A stretch of DNA of 64,000 nucleotides from Verrucomicrobiota bacterium. GTDB taxonomy: Bacteria > Verrucomicrobiota > Verrucomicrobiia > Limisphaerales > J093. The stretch is taken from contig JAKLFY010000006.1 of the NCBI GenBank assembly GCA_022710935.1, forward strand, positions 62,001 through 126,000, read 5' to 3'. Position 1 is the stretch's first letter; each line of letters opens with the position of its first letter. The notes beneath the pieces were generated by a model, which was not told the origin of the DNA, did not search any database, and saw nothing but the letters and a program-made list of their open reading frames with translations. Made by a program: the position numbers and the translations under genes. Shown here in pieces: positions 26,447 through 34,481 of the stretch.

Positions 26447-27856
26447 TTACCAGGTCCCCGCCCCGCGGGAGAGATGGCTCGCACTGAGTGAAACGAATTT
26501 GCCCGGATTGAGAATGCCCTTGGGATCCAGGGCGCGCTTGATCGTGGCGTGGAGTTGCCGCACTTCGGGCGAAACCGCCTGGTTCCACCACGGCATTTTA
26601 GCCAGGCCAACGCCATGTTCGCCCGTGATCACACCGCCCCAGGCCAGGACTTGTCTGAACAGATCATCCAGGGCAGCGCGGCTCCGTGCCTCCGCCCCCG
26701 GCTGTGTCCGGTCAACCATGATATTAGTGTGGATATTGCCGTCGCCGGCATGACCAAAGCAGGCCACAGGCAGTCCGTGTTTCTTCTGGAGACGCGCCGC
26801 AAAAGCGAACAGGGCCTCGAGCCGGCTGCGCGGCACCGCGATATCCTCGTTCAGCTTGGTCAGTCCCGTGTCGCGCAGGGCGTACGAGAACTCGCGGCGC
26901 AACTGCCAGATCCGTTCGCACTGCGCCGCGCCCAAAGCCCGCTCGACAAAGCGCGGATGGTGCTGCCCGATGACCCGCTCGACCTCGCGCAGCTCGGACC
27001 GCACGGACCGGGATTGCCCGTCCAGTTCGGCGATGAGGTGGGCCTCGCACCCGGCCAACCGACGGCTGCCGGTGCGTTTCGCCGCCGCGGCGAGTGTGAA
27101 TGCATCCGCCACTTCGAGCGCGCAGGGAAGAAACCCGGCCCGAAAGACAGACTGGAGAGCGCGGGTGGCGTCCCGCGTCGTGCCGAAGCCCGCCGCGAGA
27201 GCGGCGCGGTAGGGTGGCAGCGGCAACAGCTTGAGGGTGGCTTCCGTGACAATGCCCAGAAGACCTTCGGATCCGACAAAGAACCGGGCGAGATCGAATC
27301 CGGTCTTGTTCTTGTGCGTGCGGCTTCCGAGTCGTACGACCGTTCCGTCGGCCAGCACCACTTCGAGGCCCAGGACGTAATCCCGCGTGACACCGTACTT
27401 CAAACACCTCGGCCCGCCCGCGTTGGTCGCGATATTCCCGCCCACGCTGCATTCCGAGCGACTGGCAGGGTCCGGCGGGTAGAACAAGCCCCTGCGCTCG
27501 ACCGCATCCTGAAGCGCCTGCGTGATGACGCCCGATTGCACAACGGCCACGAAGTCCCTTGGGTGAACCTCGCGAATGCGATTGAGCCGGGCCACCGACA
27601 GCACGATGCCCCCTTGCACAGGCACGCACCCGCCCACGTAGCCGTGCCCCGCTCCGCGCGCCGTGATGGGGATGCCACGGCGGTGGGCAAAGGAGAGGAT
27701 CGAGGCGACTGACTCCGTGCTCCGGGGCAACGCCACCGCGTCGGGCAGATGGCTGGCAAACCACTTGTCGCCTGCGTGGGCCTGACGGATGGCTGGATCA
27801 GCGGTGAACTCGCCGGGGGGCAGCGCCCGAGCCAGCGGCCTGAGCGCGGCCCTCAT
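26447..27856 (-). CDS. FAD-linked oxidase, GlcD/D-lactate dehydrogenase type
   Basis: A 469-residue flavoprotein of the PCMH/VAO family that oxidises a 2-hydroxy acid such as glycolate or D-lactate. The FAD-binding part has ITARGAGHGYVGGCVPVQGG and ECSVGGNIATNAGGPRCLKYG (residues about 60-155); the substrate domain carries CFGHAGDGNIHTNIMVD and GGVITGEHGVGLAKMPW near the end, typical of GlcD. There is no iron-sulfur domain. glcE/glcF partners are not adjacent, so it may act alone with quinone or another acceptor. The start overlaps the DUF2007 stop by 4 nt. Confidence 0.9.
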   Translation of the reverse strand: MRAALRPLARALPPGEFTADPAIRQAHAGDKWFASHLPDAVALPRSTESVASILSFAHRRGIPITARGAGHGYVGGCVPVQGGIVLSVARLNRIREVHPRDFVAVVQSGVITQALQDAVERRGLFYPPDPASRSECSVGGNIATNAGGPRCLKYGVTRDYVLGLEVVLADGTVVRLGSRTHKNKTGFDLARFFVGSEGLLGIVTEATLKLLPLPPYRAALAAGFGTTRDATRALQSVFRAGFLPCALEVADAFTLAAAAKRTGSRRLAGCEAHLIAELDGQSRSVRSELREVERVIGQHHPRFVERALGAAQCERIWQLRREFSYALRDTGLTKLNEDIAVPRSRLEALFAFAARLQKKHGLPVACFGHAGDGNIHTNIMVDRTQPGAEARSRAALDDLFRQVLAWGGVITGEHGVGLAKMPWWNQAVSPEVRQLHATIKRALDPKGILNPGKFVSLSASHLSRGAGTW

Positions 27857-28089
27857 GTACCTGCCGCTGGCGGTGGTTCCTCGGCATCGGCAAGCAGTGC
27901 CTTTGCCTCCTCCGCCCGGTCGCCTGCCACCTGGACCTCGATGCCGCCGGCCGCCACGCTGTATCCCTCGATCGAGAGCGACGCCGTCTCGTGGATGACG
28001 TTTGCGGGAATGCCGGCCGCCTCGAGCCTCGAACGGACGAGTTGGGCCTCGGCGGGGCTGAATGTGCTAAAGACGGTTACCGGTTCCAT
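27853..28089 (-). CDS. DUF2007-like small protein
   Basis: A 78-residue protein with the ferredoxin-like layout of DUF2007: VTVFSTFSPAEAQLVRSRLEAAGIPA followed by GGIEVQVAGDRAEEAKALLADAE. Members are often annotated as putative signal-transducing or PII-related proteins, but no biochemical role is established. The ATG at 28089 follows a short gap; the stop overlaps the FAD-oxidase start, so it is translated with that enzyme. Confidence 0.8.
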   Translation of the reverse strand: MEPVTVFSTFSPAEAQLVRSRLEAAGIPANVIHETASLSIEGYSVAAGGIEVQVAGDRAEEAKALLADAEEPPPAAGT

Positions 28090-28114
28090 GTGGTGTCAAC
28101 TGCGTCCGATCGTC

Positions 28115-28528
28115 CTATGTGCCGCTCGGGGACCGGGAGGGTTCGCTCTTGCGCGATTTCGGCGGCTTGGGCCGATCGGGATATGTCAGCCTCAGAAGTG
28201 TCACACCCTGCGCCTCGCCGGTCATCGGATGAAGCGCCAGAACATCCGTGCCGTCTCCATATTCCTTCGGGGCGAACGGGCTCATCATCCGCAGCAGACT
28301 CTTGCTGCGGATCGCCTTTGGAATGGCCCCGTCGACCACCACGCCAGCCTGCGGCGCAACGGGCGCCGGACGGCTGATCGACGAGACGACACGGCCACCC
28401 GGAGTCGGCCCGGGCGCCTGCATGGATGCTGCCACGCGTTCAGGCGGCGTGTTCGTGCTCGATTCCTGGCCGAAAGCGAGGCACGCGCCCAAACACCCAG
28501 CGAGTATGGCGACCATCTTGACTGGCAT
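28115..28528 (-). CDS. Exported protein of unknown function (137 aa)
   Basis: The start at 28528 is chosen because MPVKMVAILAGCLGACLAFGQ is a clean signal peptide with a GGAAGGA-type ribosome site just upstream; the frame is open 49 codons further back. The mature part is Pro/Ser-rich with one globular patch (KSLLRMMSPFAPKEYGDG, then EAQGVTLLRLTYPDRPKP) and a basic tail. I do not recognise it. It lies 25 nt before the DUF2007 gene on the same strand and may belong to that operon. Confidence 0.65.
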   Translation of the reverse strand: MPVKMVAILAGCLGACLAFGQESSTNTPPERVAASMQAPGPTPGGRVVSSISRPAPVAPQAGVVVDGAIPKAIRSKSLLRMMSPFAPKEYGDGTDVLALHPMTGEAQGVTLLRLTYPDRPKPPKSRKSEPSRSPSGT

Positions 28529-28637
28529 ACGTCCTTCCCCGTTCCCCGTTACACTCTGCTGCAAAGGTCCACCACAGCCCGTCGCTTTGTCAACCTCATC
28601 CGGAATCATCCGGAATCCCGGAATCCGGCTCGCAGTC

Positions 28638-29888
28638 TCATTCCGGCAGGGGTTTCCCCTTGGTCTCGGGACCAAACCAGATCAGCACCATCCCCACGAC
28701 ATAGATCAGAGTCACCACGGCCCCCGCTTGCGCGTAGCTGCCGCCGTAATGAGACACGAGCTGGCCCTGCGTCAACGCCCCGCCGGCAGCCAGAATCCGC
28801 CCGGCATTGAAGCTGATGCCCTGGCCCGTCGCGCGCGCGCGCGTCGGGAACAACTCGGGCAAGTAGAGAGGGAGCCACCCGTAAAAAGCCGCCGTCGCCG
28901 CTCCGACGACGAAGGACCCGACGACAAACGCCGGACCGAAACTGTCGACCATCCGAAACAGAACGGCACAAGACAGCAGGGAGGCCGCGCACAGGCTGAA
29001 GTAGGCCATGCGCCGCCCCAAGACCGCGCCGATCCAGGGTCCGATGAAGCAACCGAGGATCGCCCCCACCGACAACGCCAGCATGATGACGCCCTTGACC
29101 TGCGGAAAGCTCTTGCCCACGAGCTGGTCGCCCCACAACGGCAGCCATTGGACCGATCCCCACGTGCCGATCAGGGCGATTGCGCCGAAGGCAATGGCGA
29201 GCAGCGTCGTTCTCCAGAGGCTGGCTCCGAACACAATCCGCAACGGTTCCGCGCGCGCGCGCTGCACCGATGCCTTCCACCGCTGGGATTCCGGAACCAT
29301 CAGGACCAGGAAGAACGCAAGCAGGGCCGGAATCGCCCCGGCCAGCATCACCCAGCGCCAGGAATCGGGCCGGACGGGAATGACCCAGGTGACCACACCG
29401 ACGAGAGCATAGCCGACATTCGCCGCGGCCCCGATGATCCCGGCCATCAATGGGCGTTTGGCTTCGGGCCAGCACTCCATGACCAGCGCCACACCCAGCG
29501 ACCATTCGCCGCCCATCCCCAAAGCGGCGAGAAAACGGAGCAGACCAAGCTGCCATGCGGCCTGCGCGAAATAACACGCCCCCGTGAACAGCGAATAAGC
29601 GAGAATGCTCGCCGTCATCGCCCGGACACGCCCCACCCTGTCGCCCAGCCAGCCGAAGACCAGGCCCCCGCCCGCCGCTCCCACCAGGAAGAGGGCCGTG
29701 ATGTAGCCCATCCATGGTCCCACCGCCTGGTCCGCCTCCGTGCCAAGAATCTCCTGAAGCGCAGGCCGCGCAACCACCGGAAAAATGCCCATCTCCACAC
29801 CGTCGAACATCCAGCCCAGGAACGCGGCGATCAACACCATCCACTGGCCTCGGGTAAAACCGCCGGAGCGGGCAGGCGCGGCTTGCAT
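28638..29888 (-). CDS. Major facilitator superfamily transporter, sugar/organic acid type
   Basis: A 416-residue 12-TM MFS carrier. TM1 reads VLIAAFLGWMFDGVEMGIFPVV, the Asp-Gly motif seen in the sialic acid/aromatic acid (NanT/BenK-like) group; the loop 2-3 motif is GWLGDRVGRVRAM and the loop 8-9 copy is WIGAVLGRRMAYF. A further RxRATGQGISFNAGR block before TM11 fits the same group. The substrate is not known; a sugar acid or organic acid is likely. It stands alone on the minus strand. Confidence 0.88.
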   Translation of the reverse strand: MQAAPARSGGFTRGQWMVLIAAFLGWMFDGVEMGIFPVVARPALQEILGTEADQAVGPWMGYITALFLVGAAGGGLVFGWLGDRVGRVRAMTASILAYSLFTGACYFAQAAWQLGLLRFLAALGMGGEWSLGVALVMECWPEAKRPLMAGIIGAAANVGYALVGVVTWVIPVRPDSWRWVMLAGAIPALLAFFLVLMVPESQRWKASVQRARAEPLRIVFGASLWRTTLLAIAFGAIALIGTWGSVQWLPLWGDQLVGKSFPQVKGVIMLALSVGAILGCFIGPWIGAVLGRRMAYFSLCAASLLSCAVLFRMVDSFGPAFVVGSFVVGAATAAFYGWLPLYLPELFPTRARATGQGISFNAGRILAAGGALTQGQLVSHYGGSYAQAGAVVTLIYVVGMVLIWFGPETKGKPLPE

Positions 29889-30005
29889 GCGCCCGATTCT
29901 AAGAGCCGATCTCCTCGGATCAAAGCCCGATCTTTCTAACCCGCATGGCAGTCCTCTTGCGAAGTCTGACCGCCCTGTGTACGGACGGGGTGGGAAATAT
30001 GCGGG

Positions 30006-30542
30006 TTAGAACGGCACGTCGTCGTCGCCGTCGTCCAGCGCCGGCAGATGCCGCAAAAGACGCACCATTTCAACGGCGCTCTGAGCGGCTTCCGTTCCGC
30101 GATTGTGGTCACGGCTCAGACAGCGGACGCGCGCCTGCCCCTCGTTCTCGAGGACCAATACCTCGTGAATCATCGGGACACCGGTCTGGATCTGGAGCTG
30201 GATCAACGCCGCGGTGACGCCCCCGCCAATGTGCTCGGCGTGACTGGTCTCCCCGCGCAGCACCACCCCCAGGCAGATCACCGCCTCGGGGCGAATCCCG
30301 ACGCCGCGACTCAGGCGAGCGGCCACCACCGGGATTTCGAACGCGCCGGGAACACGCACCACATCGACGTGACCGGCACCGGCCCGCCGCAACTCGGCGC
30401 GCGCTGCCCGCACCATGGCATCGACGTAGCGCGCGTTGTATCGTGACGCGACGATCGCGAAGCGACCGCCGCAGGCGCTGGTTTGGGAGGGTTTAACCTT
30501 GCGAAGCATCAGCAGGGATCTTTCTGTTTTGTGCATTCTCAC
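30006..30542 (-). CDS. ribH: 6,7-dimethyl-8-ribityllumazine synthase
   Basis: The penultimate riboflavin enzyme, which joins 5-amino-6-ribitylaminouracil to dihydroxybutanone phosphate. FAIVASRYNARYVDAM, VRVPGAFEIPVVAARL and CLGVVLRGETSHAEHI are the three active-site blocks, with the catalytic His in SHAEHI. The GTG at 30542 overlaps the ribBA stop by 4 nt; ATGs at 30536 and 30509 are also possible and the last gives the most usual length. The C-terminus has a Asp-rich tail (DDGDDDVPF) beyond the fold. Confidence 0.94.
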   Translation of the reverse strand: MRMHKTERSLLMLRKVKPSQTSACGGRFAIVASRYNARYVDAMVRAARAELRRAGAGHVDVVRVPGAFEIPVVAARLSRGVGIRPEAVICLGVVLRGETSHAEHIGGGVTAALIQLQIQTGVPMIHEVLVLENEGQARVRCLSRDHNRGTEAAQSAVEMVRLLRHLPALDDGDDDVPF

Positions 30543-31744
30543 AGCGTGTGCCCCATCTTCTCGCGCTTGGTCCGCAGGTACTTGATATTATGGGGGTTGG
30601 GCGCGACCCGAATGGGCAATTGCTCGACGATCTCGAGGCCGTAGCCCTCCAAACCGACCAGTTTTTTCGGGTTATTGGTCAGCAGTCGAATGGTCTTGAG
30701 ACCCAGATCGACCAGGATCTGCGCGCCCAGTCCGTACTCCCGCAGGTCGGCCGCGTATCCGAGCTTGTGGTTGGCCTCGACGGTGTCGTAGCCGCGCTCT
30801 TGAAGCTTGTAGGCCTGGATCTTCGGCCCCAACCCGATCCCGCGGCCCTCCTGGCGCATGTAGACAATCACGCCGCGCCCGGCCTCGGCGACCTGGCGCA
30901 TGGCTTGGTGCAATTGCGCGCCACAATCACACCGTCGAGAGCCGAAGACATCCCCGGTCAGGCATTCGCTGTGCACCCGCACCAGCACGTCTTTCCCTCC
31001 GGCCACCTCGCCGCGGACCAGGGCAACGTGATGCTGGCCATCCAGGCGCGATCGGTACAGATGCAAATCGAAGTCGCCGTGCTCGGTCGGCAGCCGAACC
31101 GTCTCGATCCGCTCCACCAGCTTCTCCCGGCTGCGACGGTACTGGATCAGCGCCTGGATGCTGCCCAAACGCAGGCGGTGACGCCGGGCGAACTTACGCA
31201 ACTCGGGCAGCCGGGCCATGCTGCCATCGGTGTTCATGATCTCGCAGATCACAGCGATGCCGCGGCATCTCGCCAGCAGGGCGAGGTCGACCGCGGCTTC
31301 GGTGTGTCCCGCGCGCTGCAACACCCCTCCGGGCTTGCAGCGCAGTGGAAAAACGTGCCCGGGCTGGGTCAGATCTGTCGGCGTGGCGGTGGGATCGGCC
31401 ATGACCTGAATCGTGCGGCAGCGGTCCGCGGCGCTGATGCCGGTGGTGATCCCGCGGGCGGCGTCCACGCTCACCTGGAAGTCGGTCTTGAAGCTCTCCC
31501 GGTTCTCCGTGACCATCTGCTTGATTCCGAGTTGCTCGATGCGCTCCGAAGTGGTGGGAACACAGATCAATCCGCGCGCAAATCGCGCCATGAAATTGAC
31601 CGCCACCGGCGTCACGTGCTCGGCGGCCATGATCAAGTCGCCTTCGTTCTCCCGATCGGCGTCATCCACCAGAATCACCATCCGCCCACGGGCAATGTCG
31701 GCAATCAACGCGTCGATCGGGTCGAGATTTAATGTCCTCGTCAC
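30539..31744 (-). CDS. ribBA: Bifunctional dihydroxybutanone phosphate synthase / GTP cyclohydrolase II
   Basis: About 401 residues making both riboflavin precursors. The RibB half has VILVDDADRENEGDLIMAAE and TEAAVDLALLARC; the RibA half has SECLTGDVFGSRRCDCGAQL, with the three zinc Cys, and YMRQEGRGIGLGPKIQAY. Both halves keep their catalytic residues, so I expect a two-function enzyme. I chose the GTG at 31744 (VTRTLNLDPIDALIADI) because it fits the family length; the frame is open 26 codons upstream. I looked for an FMN riboswitch ahead of it and do not see one. ribH follows with a 4-nt overlap. Confidence 0.94.
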   Translation of the reverse strand: MTRTLNLDPIDALIADIARGRMVILVDDADRENEGDLIMAAEHVTPVAVNFMARFARGLICVPTTSERIEQLGIKQMVTENRESFKTDFQVSVDAARGITTGISAADRCRTIQVMADPTATPTDLTQPGHVFPLRCKPGGVLQRAGHTEAAVDLALLARCRGIAVICEIMNTDGSMARLPELRKFARRHRLRLGSIQALIQYRRSREKLVERIETVRLPTEHGDFDLHLYRSRLDGQHHVALVRGEVAGGKDVLVRVHSECLTGDVFGSRRCDCGAQLHQAMRQVAEAGRGVIVYMRQEGRGIGLGPKIQAYKLQERGYDTVEANHKLGYAADLREYGLGAQILVDLGLKTIRLLTNNPKKLVGLEGYGLEIVEQLPIRVAPNPHNIKYLRTKREKMGHTL

Positions 31745-31938
31745 GCCACCGAGGGTACGGCGATCCCGCCCGTTTTCCAGCTTCAAAACACAATCGGACA
31801 AGCCAAGGGCGCCTCGGACCAATCCCAGTCCTCACCCGGACTTCCCTGCACGGGCGTCCATTCGCGGTGAAACTGAAGGGTCACACGCTCACTGCGCCGC
31901 CCCGCTCCGGGTGCCCCGGATGCCGCGCCTGAAACAGG

Positions 31939-33705
31939 TCACCGGGGCTGCCCCAGGCGCGCGCGCACCAGCTCGGGCAGGTACTTCACCGGGACGGCGC
32001 CCGGATCGAGGACGGCCTCGTGATAGCGGTCCAATGCGAAACGCTCGCCCATCTCGCGCTGGATTGCCTGGCGCAACCGGCCCATTGCCATGCGGCCGGC
32101 AAAGTAGGTGGACAGTTGGACGGAACTCTGTTTGGCGCGAACGATCTTGAGGCGCGCCTCGCCCTCCGACTGGAAGGCGTCTTCCGTGAGAAATCGCAGG
32201 GCCTCATCGTCGCTCATGTCCGCGCAATGCATCTTGTGATCGAGAATGGCGTTGGCCACCGCGCGAAGATAGAATTTCAGTTGGGTCAACCGGAGGGGCA
32301 GACTGCCTTCGCCGAAGCCCTGATCGAGCATCATCTGCTCCGTGTAAACCGCCCAGCCCTCGATGTACACGCCCGACTGGAGCACCCGCCGCACGAGCGA
32401 AGGGTTGCGATTGGCGTATTCGAGTTGGACATAGTGGCCCGGATACGCCTCGTGAATGGTCAGAATCCGCAGCATCTGGGAATTGTACTCCTCGAAGTAG
32501 CTCCGAACACGGTCGGCGTCCCAATCGCGCGGCGGCGGGCTCACGGCGTAGTATCCGCCGGCCTGCGGATCCAACGGCGGCGGCGAGTTCATGTAAGCGG
32601 TCGAGTTGCCGCGCTGGAACTCCGGCATCTCGATGATCTGACATTGGTCTGGCTGCGGCAGGCGCAGAATGTGGGCGTCGGCAATGAACCGCTTGACCTC
32701 GGCCACCACCCCGCGCACATCGGCCACAACGGTTTCAGCACTGCTGTGGTCCCGCGCGATCGCGGCCAACACGCTTTGGACGGTGGCCCTGCGACCCGCG
32801 GGATCATCGGGGGGCAAGGGGGCTCCGGGATGAAAACGGCTCCAGAGCTGACGGGCGATGGTGAACATGTCGCGTTCGACGCGCTCGAATTCGCGCTGCG
32901 CGTCGGCAAGCACCTGGTCCGCGGTCACCCCGGCATCCACCTCCAGCTCCAGCTTGCGCCAGAATCTCTCCCGTCCCAGCCGCCATTCCCCAGGCACCCT
33001 CGCCCGCAGGTCGGATTCCAGGAAGCGCTGATAATCCCTCAAACTCTCCGCGACGCGGGCGGCCGCGGCCTCGAGCGCCGCGCGCTGCGGCGTCGACCCG
33101 GCCAGCTCGAAAAGACCCCGTTCGTAAAACGCAATGGCCCCCCTGTTCTGCCCGATCGCGGTCTCGATGTGCGCCGCCGGAGGATTGCGGAGATTCGCCC
33201 GCGCCGCGGCGACGACCTGCGGAATCCGCTCCATGCGCGCGAGGGCGTTGGCGATGTTGGTCTCCTTGGGCAGCGACGATTGTGCCAGGAGCAGGAACAC
33301 ACTGTCGCTGATGTACTCGTTGTAGACGCGCGGGTCTTCCTCGTACGGACGCGTGTTCTCGGCGAGCCAGAGCGATTTGACCAATTCATGGCGCAGGATC
33401 TCGAAGTCGATCTGCCCCGACCGGGTCAGCGTGGCGTAGTCCACCTGCTCGGGCAGGGCATCGAGCGTCTCGCGCGTCAAGGCGATCCATTGGGCGCGCG
33501 CCCCGGGCGAGAGATCATCCAGGCGCTGATCGAAGCGATGGTCGCCCAGGCGGGTCGCGTCCAAAGGCCGCAGGGCGAACCAGCGATCCAGATAGGCTCC
33601 AAAAAACTCCTCGAGCCGGCGATCGTTGCCGGGCTCCGCGCCCCAGGCGCAATGAGCGGCGAAGGGGATCAACACCACCGAGGCAAAAAAAACGGTCAGT
33701 CTCAT
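31939..33705 (-). CDS. DUF885-family exported protein (probable metallopeptidase)
   Basis: About 588 residues. I take the start at 33705, where MRLTVFFASVVLIPFAAHCAWG is a signal peptide. The family hallmark is ILTIHEAYPGHYVQLEYANR (residues about 415-435), a zinc-binding HExxxGH-like motif, followed by EGWAVYTEQMMLDQG with a Glu that could complete the site. DUF885 proteins are annotated as peptidases, but the substrate is generally unproven. Length is typical (about 580-600). It runs in the same direction as ribBA and the ankyrin lipoprotein upstream, with 31 nt to the latter. Confidence 0.88.
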   Translation of the reverse strand: MRLTVFFASVVLIPFAAHCAWGAEPGNDRRLEEFFGAYLDRWFALRPLDATRLGDHRFDQRLDDLSPGARAQWIALTRETLDALPEQVDYATLTRSGQIDFEILRHELVKSLWLAENTRPYEEDPRVYNEYISDSVFLLLAQSSLPKETNIANALARMERIPQVVAAARANLRNPPAAHIETAIGQNRGAIAFYERGLFELAGSTPQRAALEAAAARVAESLRDYQRFLESDLRARVPGEWRLGRERFWRKLELEVDAGVTADQVLADAQREFERVERDMFTIARQLWSRFHPGAPLPPDDPAGRRATVQSVLAAIARDHSSAETVVADVRGVVAEVKRFIADAHILRLPQPDQCQIIEMPEFQRGNSTAYMNSPPPLDPQAGGYYAVSPPPRDWDADRVRSYFEEYNSQMLRILTIHEAYPGHYVQLEYANRNPSLVRRVLQSGVYIEGWAVYTEQMMLDQGFGEGSLPLRLTQLKFYLRAVANAILDHKMHCADMSDDEALRFLTEDAFQSEGEARLKIVRAKQSSVQLSTYFAGRMAMGRLRQAIQREMGERFALDRYHEAVLDPGAVPVKYLPELVRARLGQPR

Positions 33706-33736
33706 GAGGAAACGCTCTCCGGATCTTGCGGCGCGC

Positions 33737-34174
33737 TCAGAAGCCTTCGAGCACCTCGGACACACCCACGCCGCCGTCGATCAGCCCCCGCCCGCGCGGT
33801 TGCTTTTCAACCGGCTCGGTCTTCTGAGCGAGCCGCGCTTCGAGATACTCGACCACCGACGTGTGCCCTTGCTCCCGCGCAACAGCCAGTGTGGTCTTGC
33901 CCTGCGGCCCGGTCCGCTTCGGATCGGCCCCCGCATCCGCCAGCAACTGCACCATCGGCAGGTCCCCCCGCATCGCCGCCCGATGGAGCGGCGTCCAGCC
34001 GGAAGTGTCCTTGGCATTCAGATCCGAGCGGGCGGCAATGTGTCTTCGGACAGCCGGGTAATCGCCGTCCTCGACAGCCGAGTGCAGCGGGGTGCTCGGG
34101 GCGCTTGGCCCGCAGCCCGCGGCCACCAGGCCCACAACACAGGCGAGCAGAATCGAACCAGCTTGTGCTTTCAT
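33737..34174 (-). CDS. Ankyrin-repeat lipoprotein
   Basis: A 145-residue lipoprotein. MKAQAGSILLACVVGLVAAGC gives a lipobox LVAAGC with Cys21. Then come about three ankyrin repeats: TPLHSAVEDGDYPAVRRHIA, GWTPLHRAAMRGDLPMVQLL and GKTTLAVAREQGHTSVVEYL. It is likely an envelope protein-binding adaptor. It stands 31 nt ahead of the DUF885 gene and may be co-expressed with it. Its upstream region has been cut by the transposon at 34340, which left about 165 nt of native promoter region. Confidence 0.88.
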   Translation of the reverse strand: MKAQAGSILLACVVGLVAAGCGPSAPSTPLHSAVEDGDYPAVRRHIAARSDLNAKDTSGWTPLHRAAMRGDLPMVQLLADAGADPKRTGPQGKTTLAVAREQGHTSVVEYLEARLAQKTEPVEKQPRGRGLIDGGVGVSEVLEGF

Positions 34175-34335
34175 GCGGCCTTGATACCGCCCGGCGGGGC
34201 GACTGGCGAGCGGAAAACCACGGTCTTTTCATTTGGAGCGGTGCTTGAGGAGTGCTTGGAAAGGGATACGGGGGTCGTGCTGGCAGCGCTCCTGCGGGGC
34301 CGGCCAAGAAGGCTCGGGGTGAAGGTCCGCCTTGA

Positions 34336-34339
34336 GCGA
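34336..34339. repeat. Target-site duplication, left copy (GCGA)
   Basis: GCGA directly before the left end of the insertion and again at 42525-42528 directly after the right end. Counting one more base, AGCGA is shared on both sides, so the duplication may be 5 bp if the terminal A of the right end belongs to the target. A 4-5 bp duplication is normal for Mu/Tn7/IS21-type insertion. Confidence 0.6.
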
Positions 34340-34386
34340 TGTAAGTTCGCCGCCCACTTGTGAATGTTCGCCGCCCACTTGTGAAA
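34340..34386 (+). repeat. Left transposon end with tandem 21-bp repeats
   Basis: After TGTAA come two adjacent copies of GTTCGCCGCCCACTTGTGAA plus one base (34345-34365 and 34366-34386), identical except for the last base. Such repeats at an element tip, starting TGT, are the usual transposase-binding sites of Mu, Tn7 and IS21 relatives. The first copy aligns with the right end; the right end does not repeat it clearly. Confidence 0.7.
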
Positions 34387-34450
34387 GTCGAGAGGAAACA
34401 CAAATCGCGCGCCCTTCCAACAGGGGGCGTGCAACGATAAGCGAAACTGA

Positions 34451-34470
34451 TTCAGCGCGCTTGCGCTGAA
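34451..34470 (-). terminator. Hairpin after the transposition operon
   Basis: A perfect 8-bp stem (TTCAGCGC / GCGCTGAA, loop of 4) lies 11 nt past the stop of the ATPase gene. Read on the minus strand it is followed by a mixed T-rich stretch (TCAGTTTCGCTT), not a clean T run, so it is only a probable terminator of the minus-strand operon. Confidence 0.45.
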
Positions 34471-34481
34471 ACCGTCCCGCG

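Noticed and set aside
31745-31938. FMN riboswitch ahead of ribBA
   Set aside because: I could not find the conserved RFN blocks (AGGGG...GAUGAUUCAGUG-like) in the leader.
34345-34386. Possible CRISPR or minisatellite
   Set aside because: Only two directly adjacent units with no spacers; the place at a transposon tip explains them better.
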